DNA of 40,954 nt from Candidatus Faecivicinus avistercoris (lineage in GTDB: Bacteria > Bacillota > Clostridia > Christensenellales > Aristaeellaceae). Of the stretch, positions 1-7,391 are shown in pieces. Location: NCBI GenBank assembly GCA_018716805.1, contig DVJL01000060.1, positions 1 to 40,954 of the forward strand, given 5' to 3'. Below the pieces are notes generated by a model, which was not told where the DNA came from, did no database searches, and saw only the letters and a program-made list of their open reading frames with translations. Each line of letters starts with the position of its first letter. The stretch's first letter is position 1. Both the position numbers and the translations under genes were made by a program.

Positions 1-136
1 GGCCGGCCCGGCGGTATTCAGCGGTCGCTGGCGAGTTGCTCCTTTCGGATGCGGTGCATGAGAGATCCGGCCGGCCCGGCGGTATTCAGCGGTCGCCGGC
101 GCGCTGCTCCTTTCGAGCGCGGCGCATGGGAGATCC
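1..136. repeat. Two tandem copies of a 68-bp repeat at the window edge
   Basis: Copy 1 is 1-68 and copy 2 is 69-136; both begin GGCCGGCCCGGCGGTATTC and end GAGATCC. By eye 60 of 68 positions match, and most differences are transitions. The array may extend to the left of the window. No plausible gene crosses it; the frames open here lack a ribosome binding site and recognisable protein content. Confidence 0.8.
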
Positions 137-190
137 GGCACGGTTGTCTGGCGGCGCTGGAGATGATGCCGGGGTTGTGGCGGCAGGAAG

Positions 191-248
191 GTGGATTCGC
201 AGGGGTCTGCACAGCATCTGTGGATTCGCAGAGATTTGTACAGCATCT
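191..248. repeat. Two tandem copies of a 29-bp repeat
   Basis: Copy 1 is 191-219 and copy 2 is 220-248, each starting GTGGATTCGCAG and ending ACAGCATCT. They differ at four positions, all transitions. They lie between the 68-bp repeats and the hairpins that follow the sugar isomerase gene on the minus strand. Confidence 0.75.
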
Positions 249-269
249 AAAAAAGACCGCCGGACGGCG
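249..269 (-). terminator. Weak terminator-like hairpin with T-run (minus strand)
   Basis: Read on the minus strand, CGCC-GTCC-GGCG (258-269) is followed by GTC and six T residues (249-254). The stem is only 4 bp. It is a possible end point for the minus-strand carbohydrate operon that finishes at 420. Confidence 0.4.
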
Positions 270-297
270 TTTGCAGCCGCGGCGGGGAAAGGGATCG

Positions 298-343
298 GGA
301 CCGCCATTGCAGAACGGACAATCTGCCGTTCCAATGGCGGTCC
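298..343. terminator. Large two-tier inverted repeat downstream of the sugar isomerase gene
   Basis: A perfect 12-bp outer stem (298-309 with 332-343) encloses a two-base bulge and a perfect 6-bp inner stem (312-317 with 326-331). It lies 76 bp past the stop of the minus-strand gene ending at 420. There is no T-run directly after it on either strand, so it may be a transcript-end or stability structure rather than a classic intrinsic terminator. Confidence 0.5.
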
Positions 344-419
344 TTCGTTTGCCGGCATGGCGCTGACGGAGCCGGAGAGGACAGGCGCTTTTCAGCAGCC
401 GATGCCTCAGGTTTCTCCG

Positions 420-1235
420 TCAGGATTCGGGCCCCGGCCGGCTAAGCGCGTTTTTCAAGCCGCCCAGGATTTCCAGCGGCGCATATTTGAACACCTCGAA
501 GTTGTAGGTGCCCGCATAGCCGAGCGCGGCCAGGTTTTCCAGGATTTCCCGCCAGTTCAGGCTGCCGGTTCCGGGCACCCAGTGGCATTCATTCTGGCCG
601 TTGAGATAATCCGACAGGTGCGTATTGATCACCCACCGCCCGCAGCGCTGCAGGAATGCCTGCGGCGTTTCGTGGAACATGTGGGTCGTGTCCATGCAGA
701 TGCCGCACAGCGCGCCGCCTTCGGTCAGGCGCTCCATTTCCTGCGACGTCCGGCCCAGGCAGGTGCGCGGCAGGTTTTCCAAAGCGATTCGCTTGCCGAA
801 CTTTCCGGCAATGGGGCCGAGCTCGCGCAGGCTCTTCTGGCAGGCGGCGATGTGCGCCTCGCGCTCGGCTTCCCCAATCGGCTCGAAACTGGGATGGATT
901 ACGACGTTGCCGCCTTCAAGCGGCGCGAGCAGGCGGATGAGCGCCGCGTTGGCCTCTACGGCTGCGGTTCGGATAGCTTCGTCCGGCGATGAGAGATCCC
1001 AGTAGGTGCCGAAGGGCAGGTGATAGGCCGCGATGCGCAGCCCAGCCGCGCGGATGTGCGGGTAAACTTCATTCAGAAACGGCTCGAAGATCGACAAATC
1101 CACCGGATCGCGATAGTACGTCGGCAGGCAGCATTCCGCCGCCTCAAAGCCCGCCTTCGCGAATTCTTCCGCGTTGCGGTAGGTGTTCTGATCCAGGCTG
1201 ATGCTCAGCGGATAGTCCCTGTTCATCAAGAGCAT
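420..1235 (-). CDS. Sugar phosphate isomerase/epimerase-like TIM-barrel protein
   Basis: A 271-residue protein of the xylose isomerase-like/AP-endonuclease-2-like TIM-barrel superfamily. The expected metal-ligand positions are visible in order: Glu in IALENLPRTC, Asp/His in CMDTTHMF, His in INTHLSDY and Glu in YNFEVF. Such proteins usually isomerise or epimerise a sugar or a keto-sugar acid in the cytoplasm; the substrate cannot be read from sequence. An AGGAGG lies 10 nt before ATG 1235; an internal ATG three codons later is an alternative. It is the last gene of the minus-strand carbohydrate locus, 6 nt after the glycoside hydrolase stop, so it probably processes the sugar that enzyme releases. 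Superfamily is confident; reaction unknown. Confidence 0.75.
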   Translation of the reverse strand: MLLMNRDYPLSISLDQNTYRNAEEFAKAGFEAAECCLPTYYRDPVDLSIFEPFLNEVYPHIRAAGLRIAAYHLPFGTYWDLSSPDEAIRTAAVEANAALIRLLAPLEGGNVVIHPSFEPIGEAEREAHIAACQKSLRELGPIAGKFGKRIALENLPRTCLGRTSQEMERLTEGGALCGICMDTTHMFHETPQAFLQRCGRWVINTHLSDYLNGQNECHWVPGTGSLNWREILENLAALGYAGTYNFEVFKYAPLEILGGLKNALSRPGPES

Positions 1236-1241
1236 GTTTTT

Positions 1242-2741
1242 TTAACCTCCTGAAATGGTAATGATCAATCCCGGAGCGGACCGGTCGCCCCGCGTGGCGC
1301 GCGACAGGCCGATGGCGCGAACCTGTTCGCCGGAGAGGGAGAGGCTTCCGCCTGAGACGGGAACCGGCAGGATCTCGCCGCCCAGCAGGTCGCGGGCCTC
1401 TGCACGAGAGCCGTCCAGACCGCCGATGCGAAGCGAGCGGCAGTCGCCGAAGACCGCGATGCGGCGGACGCCGCGCGGAAGCCGGAGTTCGATATCGGCC
1501 AGCGGCATGTGGCGGCGAAGCTGCGTGCGGGGCAGCATGGCCACGGCTGCGCAGCTTCCATGGCGCGATGCGGCCACAAAGGGCGGATCCTCCGCGCCGC
1601 TGACCTGCGGCAGTTCCATGCCGCGGCTGATCCGTGCGGGCGCGCATTGAGCGACTTCTTCTCCAATCAGGCTGCTCATCCACGTCTCGCCGCGCGAGAA
1701 GCGCCAGGAATCCCGGAGCAGACGGCCGTCCAGCCGGACGGGTTCTGCCGCCGCGCCGAAGGGCGGCATGATCTTCTGCCAGTTGACCATGCGCGCCACT
1801 TCGTCCATGCGCAGCTTGGCGTCGTCGGCTGTGGGCGGGAAGGCGAGGTCCATGTCCCCGCCGCAGCGCAGCCCGCGCAGGGGATGGCGCATGACCCCGG
1901 CGCACAGGCCGAGCGCCGCGGCGAGATAGCATTCGTCCTCGCAGTTGATCAGCGCGCGTTCGCGGGGCGCGCGGCCTTCCATCGCGCTGAGCAGCGCGCC
2001 GGCGCGCTCCATCGTCTGCGCGGCGGAGAGCGGCTGGAGGATGTCGTATGTGCGCACCACGTCCGCATCCATGAGGAGTTCGGCCTCGCGGGCCGCCAGT
2101 TCGCCGCGCAGCCGGCCGCCCGCCCCGCCGGCGAATTCATCGTTGACGGGCCCCTGACAGATGGCGTGCTCGAGGGTGAGGTGGGGCGCATAACGGCGCG
2201 CCCATTGGGTCAGCCGCCTGCGGAAAGCAAGATCCTGTGCGCGCGCACCCCAGTCGATCTTCCAGTATTCGACGCCGGCGCGTTCGCTCCATGTCATCCG
2301 CTCCGCCCAGTATTGTTCCTGACCGGCCTCGTCGAGCGCGTTTTCGCCGCAGAGGGCGGGCGCTTCCTGCGCCGCCACCCAGAGGCCCAGCCCGCGCCAG
2401 CCTGCCGACTTTGCCTGGGAGTTGAGCCATGCGAGCCGTTCCCACGGCGCGTCGGGGCAGCCGGGAAAGCGCTGCGCGTTGGGGATCAGCGAGCCGAACC
2501 AGCCGCTGTCCACCGGGTCGGGGACGTCCCAGCCGTCGTCCAGCAGGAAGTACAGCCCGCTGCGCGCGGCGGGATGGAAGCGGCGCGCCCAGCCATCCGG
2601 GCCGAACAGGTTCTGGCCGTTCATGTTTGCGCGTGCGTGCATTGCGCCGGTCGGGCCCTCGGCCTCCTCGGCCCGGAACGCGGGATCCCCGCAGCCGTAC
2701 AAATAGTTCTGCACGGACCATGTGCAAAAATAGCTTGCCAT
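1242..2741 (-). CDS. Alpha-galactosidase-like glycoside hydrolase (clan GH-D type)
   Basis: A 499-residue protein without a signal peptide, so probably cytoplasmic. Residues 60-170 resemble clan GH-D (GH27/GH36) barrels: LDDGW at about 67-71, then GLWVAAQEAP, then YWKIDWG at about 159-165, where Asp163 sits at the expected nucleophile position. The C-terminal 100 residues look like a beta-sandwich. The frame is open further upstream, but GGAGGTGAGCGC directly precedes ATG 2741 and the protein starts MASYFCTWS there. The gene begins 16 nt after the phosphoesterase stop and ends 6 nt before the isomerase start, so the three are surely co-transcribed. Exact family and substrate (alpha-galactoside or another alpha-glycoside) are inferred and moderately sure. 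Confidence 0.65.
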   Translation of the reverse strand: MASYFCTWSVQNYLYGCGDPAFRAEEAEGPTGAMHARANMNGQNLFGPDGWARRFHPAARSGLYFLLDDGWDVPDPVDSGWFGSLIPNAQRFPGCPDAPWERLAWLNSQAKSAGWRGLGLWVAAQEAPALCGENALDEAGQEQYWAERMTWSERAGVEYWKIDWGARAQDLAFRRRLTQWARRYAPHLTLEHAICQGPVNDEFAGGAGGRLRGELAAREAELLMDADVVRTYDILQPLSAAQTMERAGALLSAMEGRAPRERALINCEDECYLAAALGLCAGVMRHPLRGLRCGGDMDLAFPPTADDAKLRMDEVARMVNWQKIMPPFGAAAEPVRLDGRLLRDSWRFSRGETWMSSLIGEEVAQCAPARISRGMELPQVSGAEDPPFVAASRHGSCAAVAMLPRTQLRRHMPLADIELRLPRGVRRIAVFGDCRSLRIGGLDGSRAEARDLLGGEILPVPVSGGSLSLSGEQVRAIGLSRATRGDRSAPGLIITISGG

Positions 2742-2757
2742 GCGCTCACCTCCAGAT

Positions 2758-3615
2758 TCAGGGGACAAAGGTGATTTCCCGCGCGCAGCCGCGGAATCCT
2801 CCGCCGGTGACGTACTGCATGATGCCATTCGAGAGGCGGGTTTCAAAATCGTAGTGCAGGTGTCCGGCCAGCACGGCGCGGATCAGGGGCTGCTGGTAGA
2901 CGTAATCGATGAACGCCATCGTCTCGCGGTTGGGCTGCTGCTGAACGCGCCGGTCGGGCGGATAGGTTTCTGTGCGTTCGGCAGGCGCGCCGGCCAGATA
3001 GGCGCAGGGCTGCCCCAGATCGCCCATGGCGTAGTCGCACAATTCCTGCGTGTACAGCGGCGTGTGCATCATCAGCACGACCGGCAGCCCGCGCGCAATT
3101 TCCGCCTTTAGGGCGTCGAGCTGTCGGGCAGTGAAGTCATAGTAGACGTTGTCGATTGCGATGAAGTTTACGCCGTGCAGCACGCGGCTGGCGAAGCGCA
3201 GGTCGTTTTTGCAGCAGGACTGCACGCGGTCGAAACTCTGGAGCTTGTAGGCTTCGTCCTCGAAGGCTTCGCCGACATAGAGGCTGAATTCATGGTTGCC
3301 CGCGGCGAAGAAGCAGTCGCGCGCGCCAAGTTCGCCGCGCAGGAATTCGAGGTTGGCGCACGATACGAAATCGCAGAAATCACCCGTATAGAGTATGGGC
3401 AAATCATTTTCGTCCGCATAGGCGAGCTGCTCGCGCAGAAAGCGTTCGGCGCGGCCCGGCACGCCCTCGTCAAAGACGGTGCGGCGGCTTTCGGCGAGGT
3501 GCACCTTCCGCTCGCCATCGCGCGCGTCTGCGCGGCAGATGTGCGAGTCGGTCAGGTGGAGCGCCCGGAAGGGCGTCTCCGCTCCGCAGGAGATGGTGGT
3601 ATGTGTGCAATCCAT
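2758..3615 (-). CDS. Calcineurin-like metallophosphoesterase
   Basis: A 285-residue protein with the metallophosphoesterase signature blocks in order: ALHLTDSHIC near the N-terminus (DxH), YTGDFCDF (GD), AAGNHEFS (GNHE), LMMHTPLY (H) and VLAGHLHYDFE (GHxH). These ligate a dinuclear metal centre that hydrolyses phosphomono- or diesters. No signal peptide is present. An upstream ATG at 3633 exists, but AAGGA lies about 8 nt before ATG 3615, which I prefer. The gene sits between the binding protein and the glycoside hydrolase of the carbohydrate operon. A role in dephosphorylating a sugar phosphate or cleaving a phosphodiester linked to the imported glycan is inference. Confidence 0.8.
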   Translation of the reverse strand: MDCTHTTISCGAETPFRALHLTDSHICRADARDGERKVHLAESRRTVFDEGVPGRAERFLREQLAYADENDLPILYTGDFCDFVSCANLEFLRGELGARDCFFAAGNHEFSLYVGEAFEDEAYKLQSFDRVQSCCKNDLRFASRVLHGVNFIAIDNVYYDFTARQLDALKAEIARGLPVVLMMHTPLYTQELCDYAMGDLGQPCAYLAGAPAERTETYPPDRRVQQQPNRETMAFIDYVYQQPLIRAVLAGHLHYDFETRLSNGIMQYVTGGGFRGCAREITFVP

Positions 3616-3649
3616 GGGGAGTTCCTTTCTCATGTGGCGTTTTAAGTGA

Positions 3650-3682
3650 AAGGGGCCCGCCGTTTGGACAGGCAGGCCCCTT
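3650..3682 (-). terminator. Hairpin between binding protein and phosphoesterase genes
   Basis: AAGGGGCC (3650-3657) pairs perfectly with GGCCCCTT (3675-3682), and a GCC/GGC extension continues inside after one mismatch. On the minus strand the following bases are only moderately T-rich. Lying within an operon just after the binding-protein gene, it may be a partial terminator or 3' stabiliser that keeps binding-protein mRNA abundant relative to downstream enzymes. Confidence 0.6.
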
Positions 3683-3695
3683 GGAAGTTGATGGA

Positions 3696-5321
3696 TCAGG
3701 AATTGACTGCGTCGAGGGCGTCCTGGTAGATCTGCACGACCTCTTCCAGGCCCATGGAATTGAGCCGCTCAATGAAGGACTCCCATTCCGCTTCGACATC
3801 GCCTTCACCGGTGCACCAGGCGACTTCCTGCTCGATCATGGCGTTGTAGATGGGCGTCCAGAGCACGGCGATGCGCTCGTTCGCCTCCTGAGACAGCACC
3901 ACGGAGGGGTAGTATTCGTCGACGGCATACGGCGCGGTGATCGTGGCGAGCTGATACTTGGAATCCGTGGTCTTGTCGCCCGTCTGGCCGTCCGGATAGA
4001 GGGAGGTGAAGTTCGCGACCATCTCGTCGGTCACGAGGGCGGGCAGCTGGCGGGTGGTGGACTGCAGCAGCCATTCATCGCCGTTCACGTCGGCGGGATT
4101 CATGACGCGGGTCCACGTGCCGTCGTCGTTCTTGATCGTCCAGGTGCCGAACTGGCCCCAGATTTCCTGAATGCTGCTGTCGGGCGCGAACAGCGCGTCG
4201 GCCCAGCGCAGGATCAGCTCGGGGTTTTCGACGGTGGAGGCGATGCAGAGGCGGTTGGTGCTGATGCCGTTCGGCTCATTGGCCCAGATGCAATCGCCGT
4301 TGGGGCCGGTCAGCGGGGCGATGGGGATGTAGACGTCGTCGTCGGTGTTGACCGTCTGATCCTCGCCGAGCACCTTTTCGTTGCCGACGACGCTGCCGCC
4401 GGCCCAATCGACGAACACGCCGTACAGGGCGGTTTCCTCAAGGCCCTTGGCATAGTAGCGGGAGGCGTCCTGCGTGAACGCTTCGGGATCGATCAGGCCC
4501 TCGTCCCACAGGGTGCGGATGTACTGGATGGCGTCGATGTAACGCTCGTCCTGAACAGCGTAGAAGCACTTACCGTCCTGCACGTTCAGCTGGCTGGCCA
4601 TGCCGATGATGCCGAAGGGGCCGTACAGCAGCGAGGCGGGCGTCTCGGACCAGCCGTCGTAGACGAAGGACAGCGGGATTTCATCGGCGATGCCGTTGCC
4701 GTTGGGGTCGCCTTCCTTAAAGGCGCGCAGCACGTTGAGGAATTCCTCGGTGGTGGTGGGCACTTCGAGATCCAGCGCCTCCAGCCATTCGCGGTTGATG
4801 AACACGCTGGACTTCTGATAGACGCCGTTGCCCGGCCAGACGGAATACATGTTGATCGAAGGCAGGCCGTAGATCTTGCCGTCGGGCATCGTGATGGCCG
4901 CCTTCACGTCCGGCATGGTCTCCAGGATGGAGGAGAAGTTCGGCATGTACTCCAGATAATCGGAGATGGGCAGCAGCGCGCCGGCCGTGCCGTAGGTCAG
5001 CACTTCGGTGTTGCTCAGCATGTTGACGAACAGGTCGGGCAGGTCGGCGGAGGCGAAGGTCGTCGCGATGCGTTCGGCCTTGGAGGTTTCGGGAACGACC
5101 GTCCACTCGATGTCCACGCCCGTCTGCTCCTCGCGCTCAACGTAGAGGGACTTTTCGTTGGGATCGCCGGTGTCCAATGCGTGCAGCACGATCATGGCTT
5201 CATAGGTCACCGGGGTGTCGGTCAGGGGCATTTCCGGTTCCACGATGACGGGTTCGGCAAAGGCCGCGCCCAGGGTCATGGCCAGCAGGAAAGCCAGCAG
5301 CAGAGAGACCAGTTTCTTCAT
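3696..5321 (-). CDS. Extracellular solute-binding protein of a carbohydrate ABC transporter
   Basis: A 541-residue secreted binding protein of the large LipO/YtcQ-like type that partners LplB/YtcP permeases. Residues 1-22 form a signal peptide (basic MKK, hydrophobic core, AFA cleavage motif) with no lipobox cysteine, so it is either released or held by other means. The mature part has the pattern of family 1 extracellular solute-binding proteins, including ADLPDLFVNM, LPSINMYSVW and LWDEGLIDPEAF. GGAGGTTATCCC precedes ATG 5321. It starts 27 nt after the second permease, so the transporter is complete except for its ATPase; such systems commonly share an MsmK-type ATPase encoded elsewhere. 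Substrate is probably an oligosaccharide (inference). Confidence 0.9.
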   Translation of the reverse strand: MKKLVSLLLAFLLAMTLGAAFAEPVIVEPEMPLTDTPVTYEAMIVLHALDTGDPNEKSLYVEREEQTGVDIEWTVVPETSKAERIATTFASADLPDLFVNMLSNTEVLTYGTAGALLPISDYLEYMPNFSSILETMPDVKAAITMPDGKIYGLPSINMYSVWPGNGVYQKSSVFINREWLEALDLEVPTTTEEFLNVLRAFKEGDPNGNGIADEIPLSFVYDGWSETPASLLYGPFGIIGMASQLNVQDGKCFYAVQDERYIDAIQYIRTLWDEGLIDPEAFTQDASRYYAKGLEETALYGVFVDWAGGSVVGNEKVLGEDQTVNTDDDVYIPIAPLTGPNGDCIWANEPNGISTNRLCIASTVENPELILRWADALFAPDSSIQEIWGQFGTWTIKNDDGTWTRVMNPADVNGDEWLLQSTTRQLPALVTDEMVANFTSLYPDGQTGDKTTDSKYQLATITAPYAVDEYYPSVVLSQEANERIAVLWTPIYNAMIEQEVAWCTGEGDVEAEWESFIERLNSMGLEEVVQIYQDALDAVNS

Positions 5322-5348
5322 GGGATAACCTCCTTCATTCTATTGACA

Positions 5349-6290
5349 TCAGCCCTTGATAGAGCCGATCATCACACCCTTGACGAAGTACTTTTCGACG
5401 AACGGGAACACGATCAACAGCGGCAGCGTGCCGGCGATGACCACGATGTACTTCACCGATTCGGAGATGCGCAGCAGCTCCACCACGGCCGTGGCGCTCT
5501 CCATGTTTTCGCCGGACTGCGCGCTCTGCAGCGCCACCTCGGCCTTGAGGAGAATGTCGCGAAGCACGAGCTGCAGCGGGTACATCTCCTCGTTGGTGAT
5601 GTAGAGCATGGCGTTCCAATAGGAGAGCCAGTGGTCCACCGCGTAGAACAGGCCGATGACGGCGATGATGGTGGTGGAATTCGGCAGCACGATGCTGACG
5701 AAGAAGCGGGCGTTGTTGCAGCCGTCGATCTGCGCGGCATCCTGAAGTTCGGCCGGGATGCTGCTGGAGATGAACGTTCGGGTGATGATCAGGTTCCAAG
5801 TGGAAATTGCGCCCGGGAGCACCAGCGCCCACACCGTGTTGAGCAGGTGAAGGTCCCGGACCAGCAGGTAGGTGGGGATCATGCCGCCGCCGAAGAACAT
5901 GGTGATCAGCACCATCCAGTTGAGCAGACCGCGAAGGGCAAACGCGCGGCGCGAGAGCACGAACGCGCCCGTCATGGTCAGCACAAGGTTGATCGAGGTG
6001 CCGAGGACGGTGTAGATGATCGTGTTGAGATAGCCGCGCCACAGCGAATCGTCGGCCAGCACGCGCTGGAAACCTTCGGAATTGAACCCTTTCGGGATCA
6101 GCAGCACGTTGCCGGCGTAGACTTCCTCCGGCGACGAGACCGCCGAGATCAGGCACAGGTACATCGGGTAGAAGAAGATCAGCGCCAGGATGCCCAGGAG
6201 GACCATGTTGACGATGTCAAACCGGAAATCGCCCTGGATCTTCGATTTCATCTGCCACGACTGGTTTTCCGCAAGATCCTTCTTTTTCAT
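5349..6290 (-). CDS. Carbohydrate ABC transporter permease (YtcP/AraQ type)
   Basis: A 313-residue inner-membrane permease with six predicted helices and the EAA-type cytoplasmic loop around DAAQIDGCNNARFFVSIVLP, which docks the ATPase. The ending VEKYFVKGVMIGSIKG is typical of the YtcP branch. The frame is open much further upstream over the first permease gene, but GGAGGG lies 9 nt before ATG 6290 (MKKKDLAENQ) and homologous permeases start there. It follows the other permease by 17 nt and precedes the binding protein by 27 nt. Confidence 0.92.
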   Translation of the reverse strand: MKKKDLAENQSWQMKSKIQGDFRFDIVNMVLLGILALIFFYPMYLCLISAVSSPEEVYAGNVLLIPKGFNSEGFQRVLADDSLWRGYLNTIIYTVLGTSINLVLTMTGAFVLSRRAFALRGLLNWMVLITMFFGGGMIPTYLLVRDLHLLNTVWALVLPGAISTWNLIITRTFISSSIPAELQDAAQIDGCNNARFFVSIVLPNSTTIIAVIGLFYAVDHWLSYWNAMLYITNEEMYPLQLVLRDILLKAEVALQSAQSGENMESATAVVELLRISESVKYIVVIAGTLPLLIVFPFVEKYFVKGVMIGSIKG

Positions 6291-6307
6291 ATCGCCGCTC
6301 CCTCCTC

Positions 6308-7219
6308 TCACAGGATGCCGTTGCCGCTGAGCTTTTTGGAGGCGACGTTGGCGATCAGCAGCAGGACAAAGTTGACCACGGAATTGAACATGCCGATGGC
6401 GGAGGAGTACGAATACTGTCCGCTGATCAGGCCCGCCTTGTAGGAATAGGTGGAAATGATTTCCGAGACGGAGATGTTCGTGGCGTTCTGCATCAGATAG
6501 ACCTTCTCGTAGCCCACGCTCATCAGGCCGCCCACCGCGAGGATCAGCGTGATGGACATCGTGGGGAGAAGGGCGGGAATGTCGATGTTCAGCACGCGCT
6601 GCAGCTTGTTCGCGCCATCGACCATGGAAGCCTCGTACAGCTCGGGATTGACGCTGGTCAGCGCGCCGGTGTAGATGATCGTGCTCCAGCCGGCGCCCTG
6701 CCAGATGCCCGAGATGAGGTAGGTCGGCAGGAATGCGGACGCGCGGTTGAAGTCGATGCCCTCGCCGCCCAGCGCGCGGATGATCTGGTTGATCGCGCCG
6801 ACCTGGTTGTTCGTAAACAGCGTCAGCATGCCGACGACGACGACCGTCGACACGAAGTGCGGCATGTAAAAGACCGTCTGCACCGCCTTGCGGTAGCGGT
6901 TGGCGGGCACGGAATTGAACATCAGCGCCAGGAGAATTGGCAGGGGATAGGAGAAGATCAGCGAGCACAGCGAGATGCGCAGCGTGTTCGCGATGTACTG
7001 GAAGCTGGTTGGCAGGCTCAGAAAGTTGCGAAAGTGCTTGAGGCCGACGTAGACGCTGGCCTCCATGCCCTTCCATGGGTTGTAGTCCATGAAGGCGATC
7101 TTCAGGCCGTACATGGGGCCGTAGCAGAAGATGACGTAGTAGACCACCAGCGGGATCGCGAGCAGGTACAGATCCCAGTTTCCGATCAGGTCTTTTTTGA
7201 AGTAGCGCAGTCTCCGCAT
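6308..7219 (-). CDS. Carbohydrate ABC transporter permease (LplB type)
   Basis: A 303-residue permease with about six transmembrane helices and the EAA-type loop EASMVDGANKLQRVLNIDIP. The N-terminus RRLRYFKKDLIGNWDLYLLAIP and the ending SKKLSGNGIL are characteristic of LplB relatives. An ATG at 7291 is possible, but GGGAG about 10 nt before ATG 7219 and family length favour the shorter form. It is the first gene of the minus-strand carbohydrate operon. A candidate -10 (TATGAT on the minus strand, 7247-7252) and the direct repeats at 7273-7301 lie upstream. Confidence 0.92.
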   Translation of the reverse strand: MRRLRYFKKDLIGNWDLYLLAIPLVVYYVIFCYGPMYGLKIAFMDYNPWKGMEASVYVGLKHFRNFLSLPTSFQYIANTLRISLCSLIFSYPLPILLALMFNSVPANRYRKAVQTVFYMPHFVSTVVVVGMLTLFTNNQVGAINQIIRALGGEGIDFNRASAFLPTYLISGIWQGAGWSTIIYTGALTSVNPELYEASMVDGANKLQRVLNIDIPALLPTMSITLILAVGGLMSVGYEKVYLMQNATNISVSEIISTYSYKAGLISGQYSYSSAIGMFNSVVNFVLLLIANVASKKLSGNGIL

Positions 7220-7272
7220 CCGAATCACTCCCTTGACGTTATCCCCATCATAACATACTTGCTGGTGTCTGA

Positions 7273-7301
7273 CTATGGATTTTCCCGTCAAATGCTATGG
7301 A
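7273..7301. promoter_or_regulatory. Direct repeat pair, candidate AraC-type operator
   Basis: CTATGGA occurs at 7273-7279 and again at 7295-7301, a centre-to-centre spacing of 22 bp (two helical turns), in the divergent region between the transporter operon and the binding protein-kinase-regulator operon. AraC-family regulators bind direct repeats with about this spacing. It lies just upstream of the candidate minus-strand -10 and about 27 bp from the plus-strand -35. Confidence 0.4.
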
Positions 7302-7327
7302 AAATTCATTCATTTTTTATGCGGATA

Positions 7328-7355
7328 TTGACTTTTCCGGGGTTCTCCCTATAAT
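7328..7355 (+). promoter_or_regulatory. Sigma-A-like promoter of the binding protein-kinase-regulator operon
   Basis: TTGACT (7328-7333), a 16-bp spacer and TATAAT (7350-7355) give a near-consensus promoter. The predicted transcript starts near 7362, about 30 nt before the chosen start codon. Confidence 0.8.
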
Positions 7356-7391
7356 TAAGTAGTGAGAAAACGGTGAAAAATGGGGGATGTC

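Noticed and set aside
36..992. A 318-codon plus-strand frame at the left end
   Set aside because: It runs through the tandem repeats and then opposite the sugar isomerase gene; no ribosome binding site or family likeness.
3603..6443. A 946-codon open frame on the plus strand
   Set aside because: It is antisense to the binding protein and permease genes, which are clearly real. High GC and codon bias keep the opposite frame open; its His/Asp/Val/Gly-rich translation has no domain pattern.
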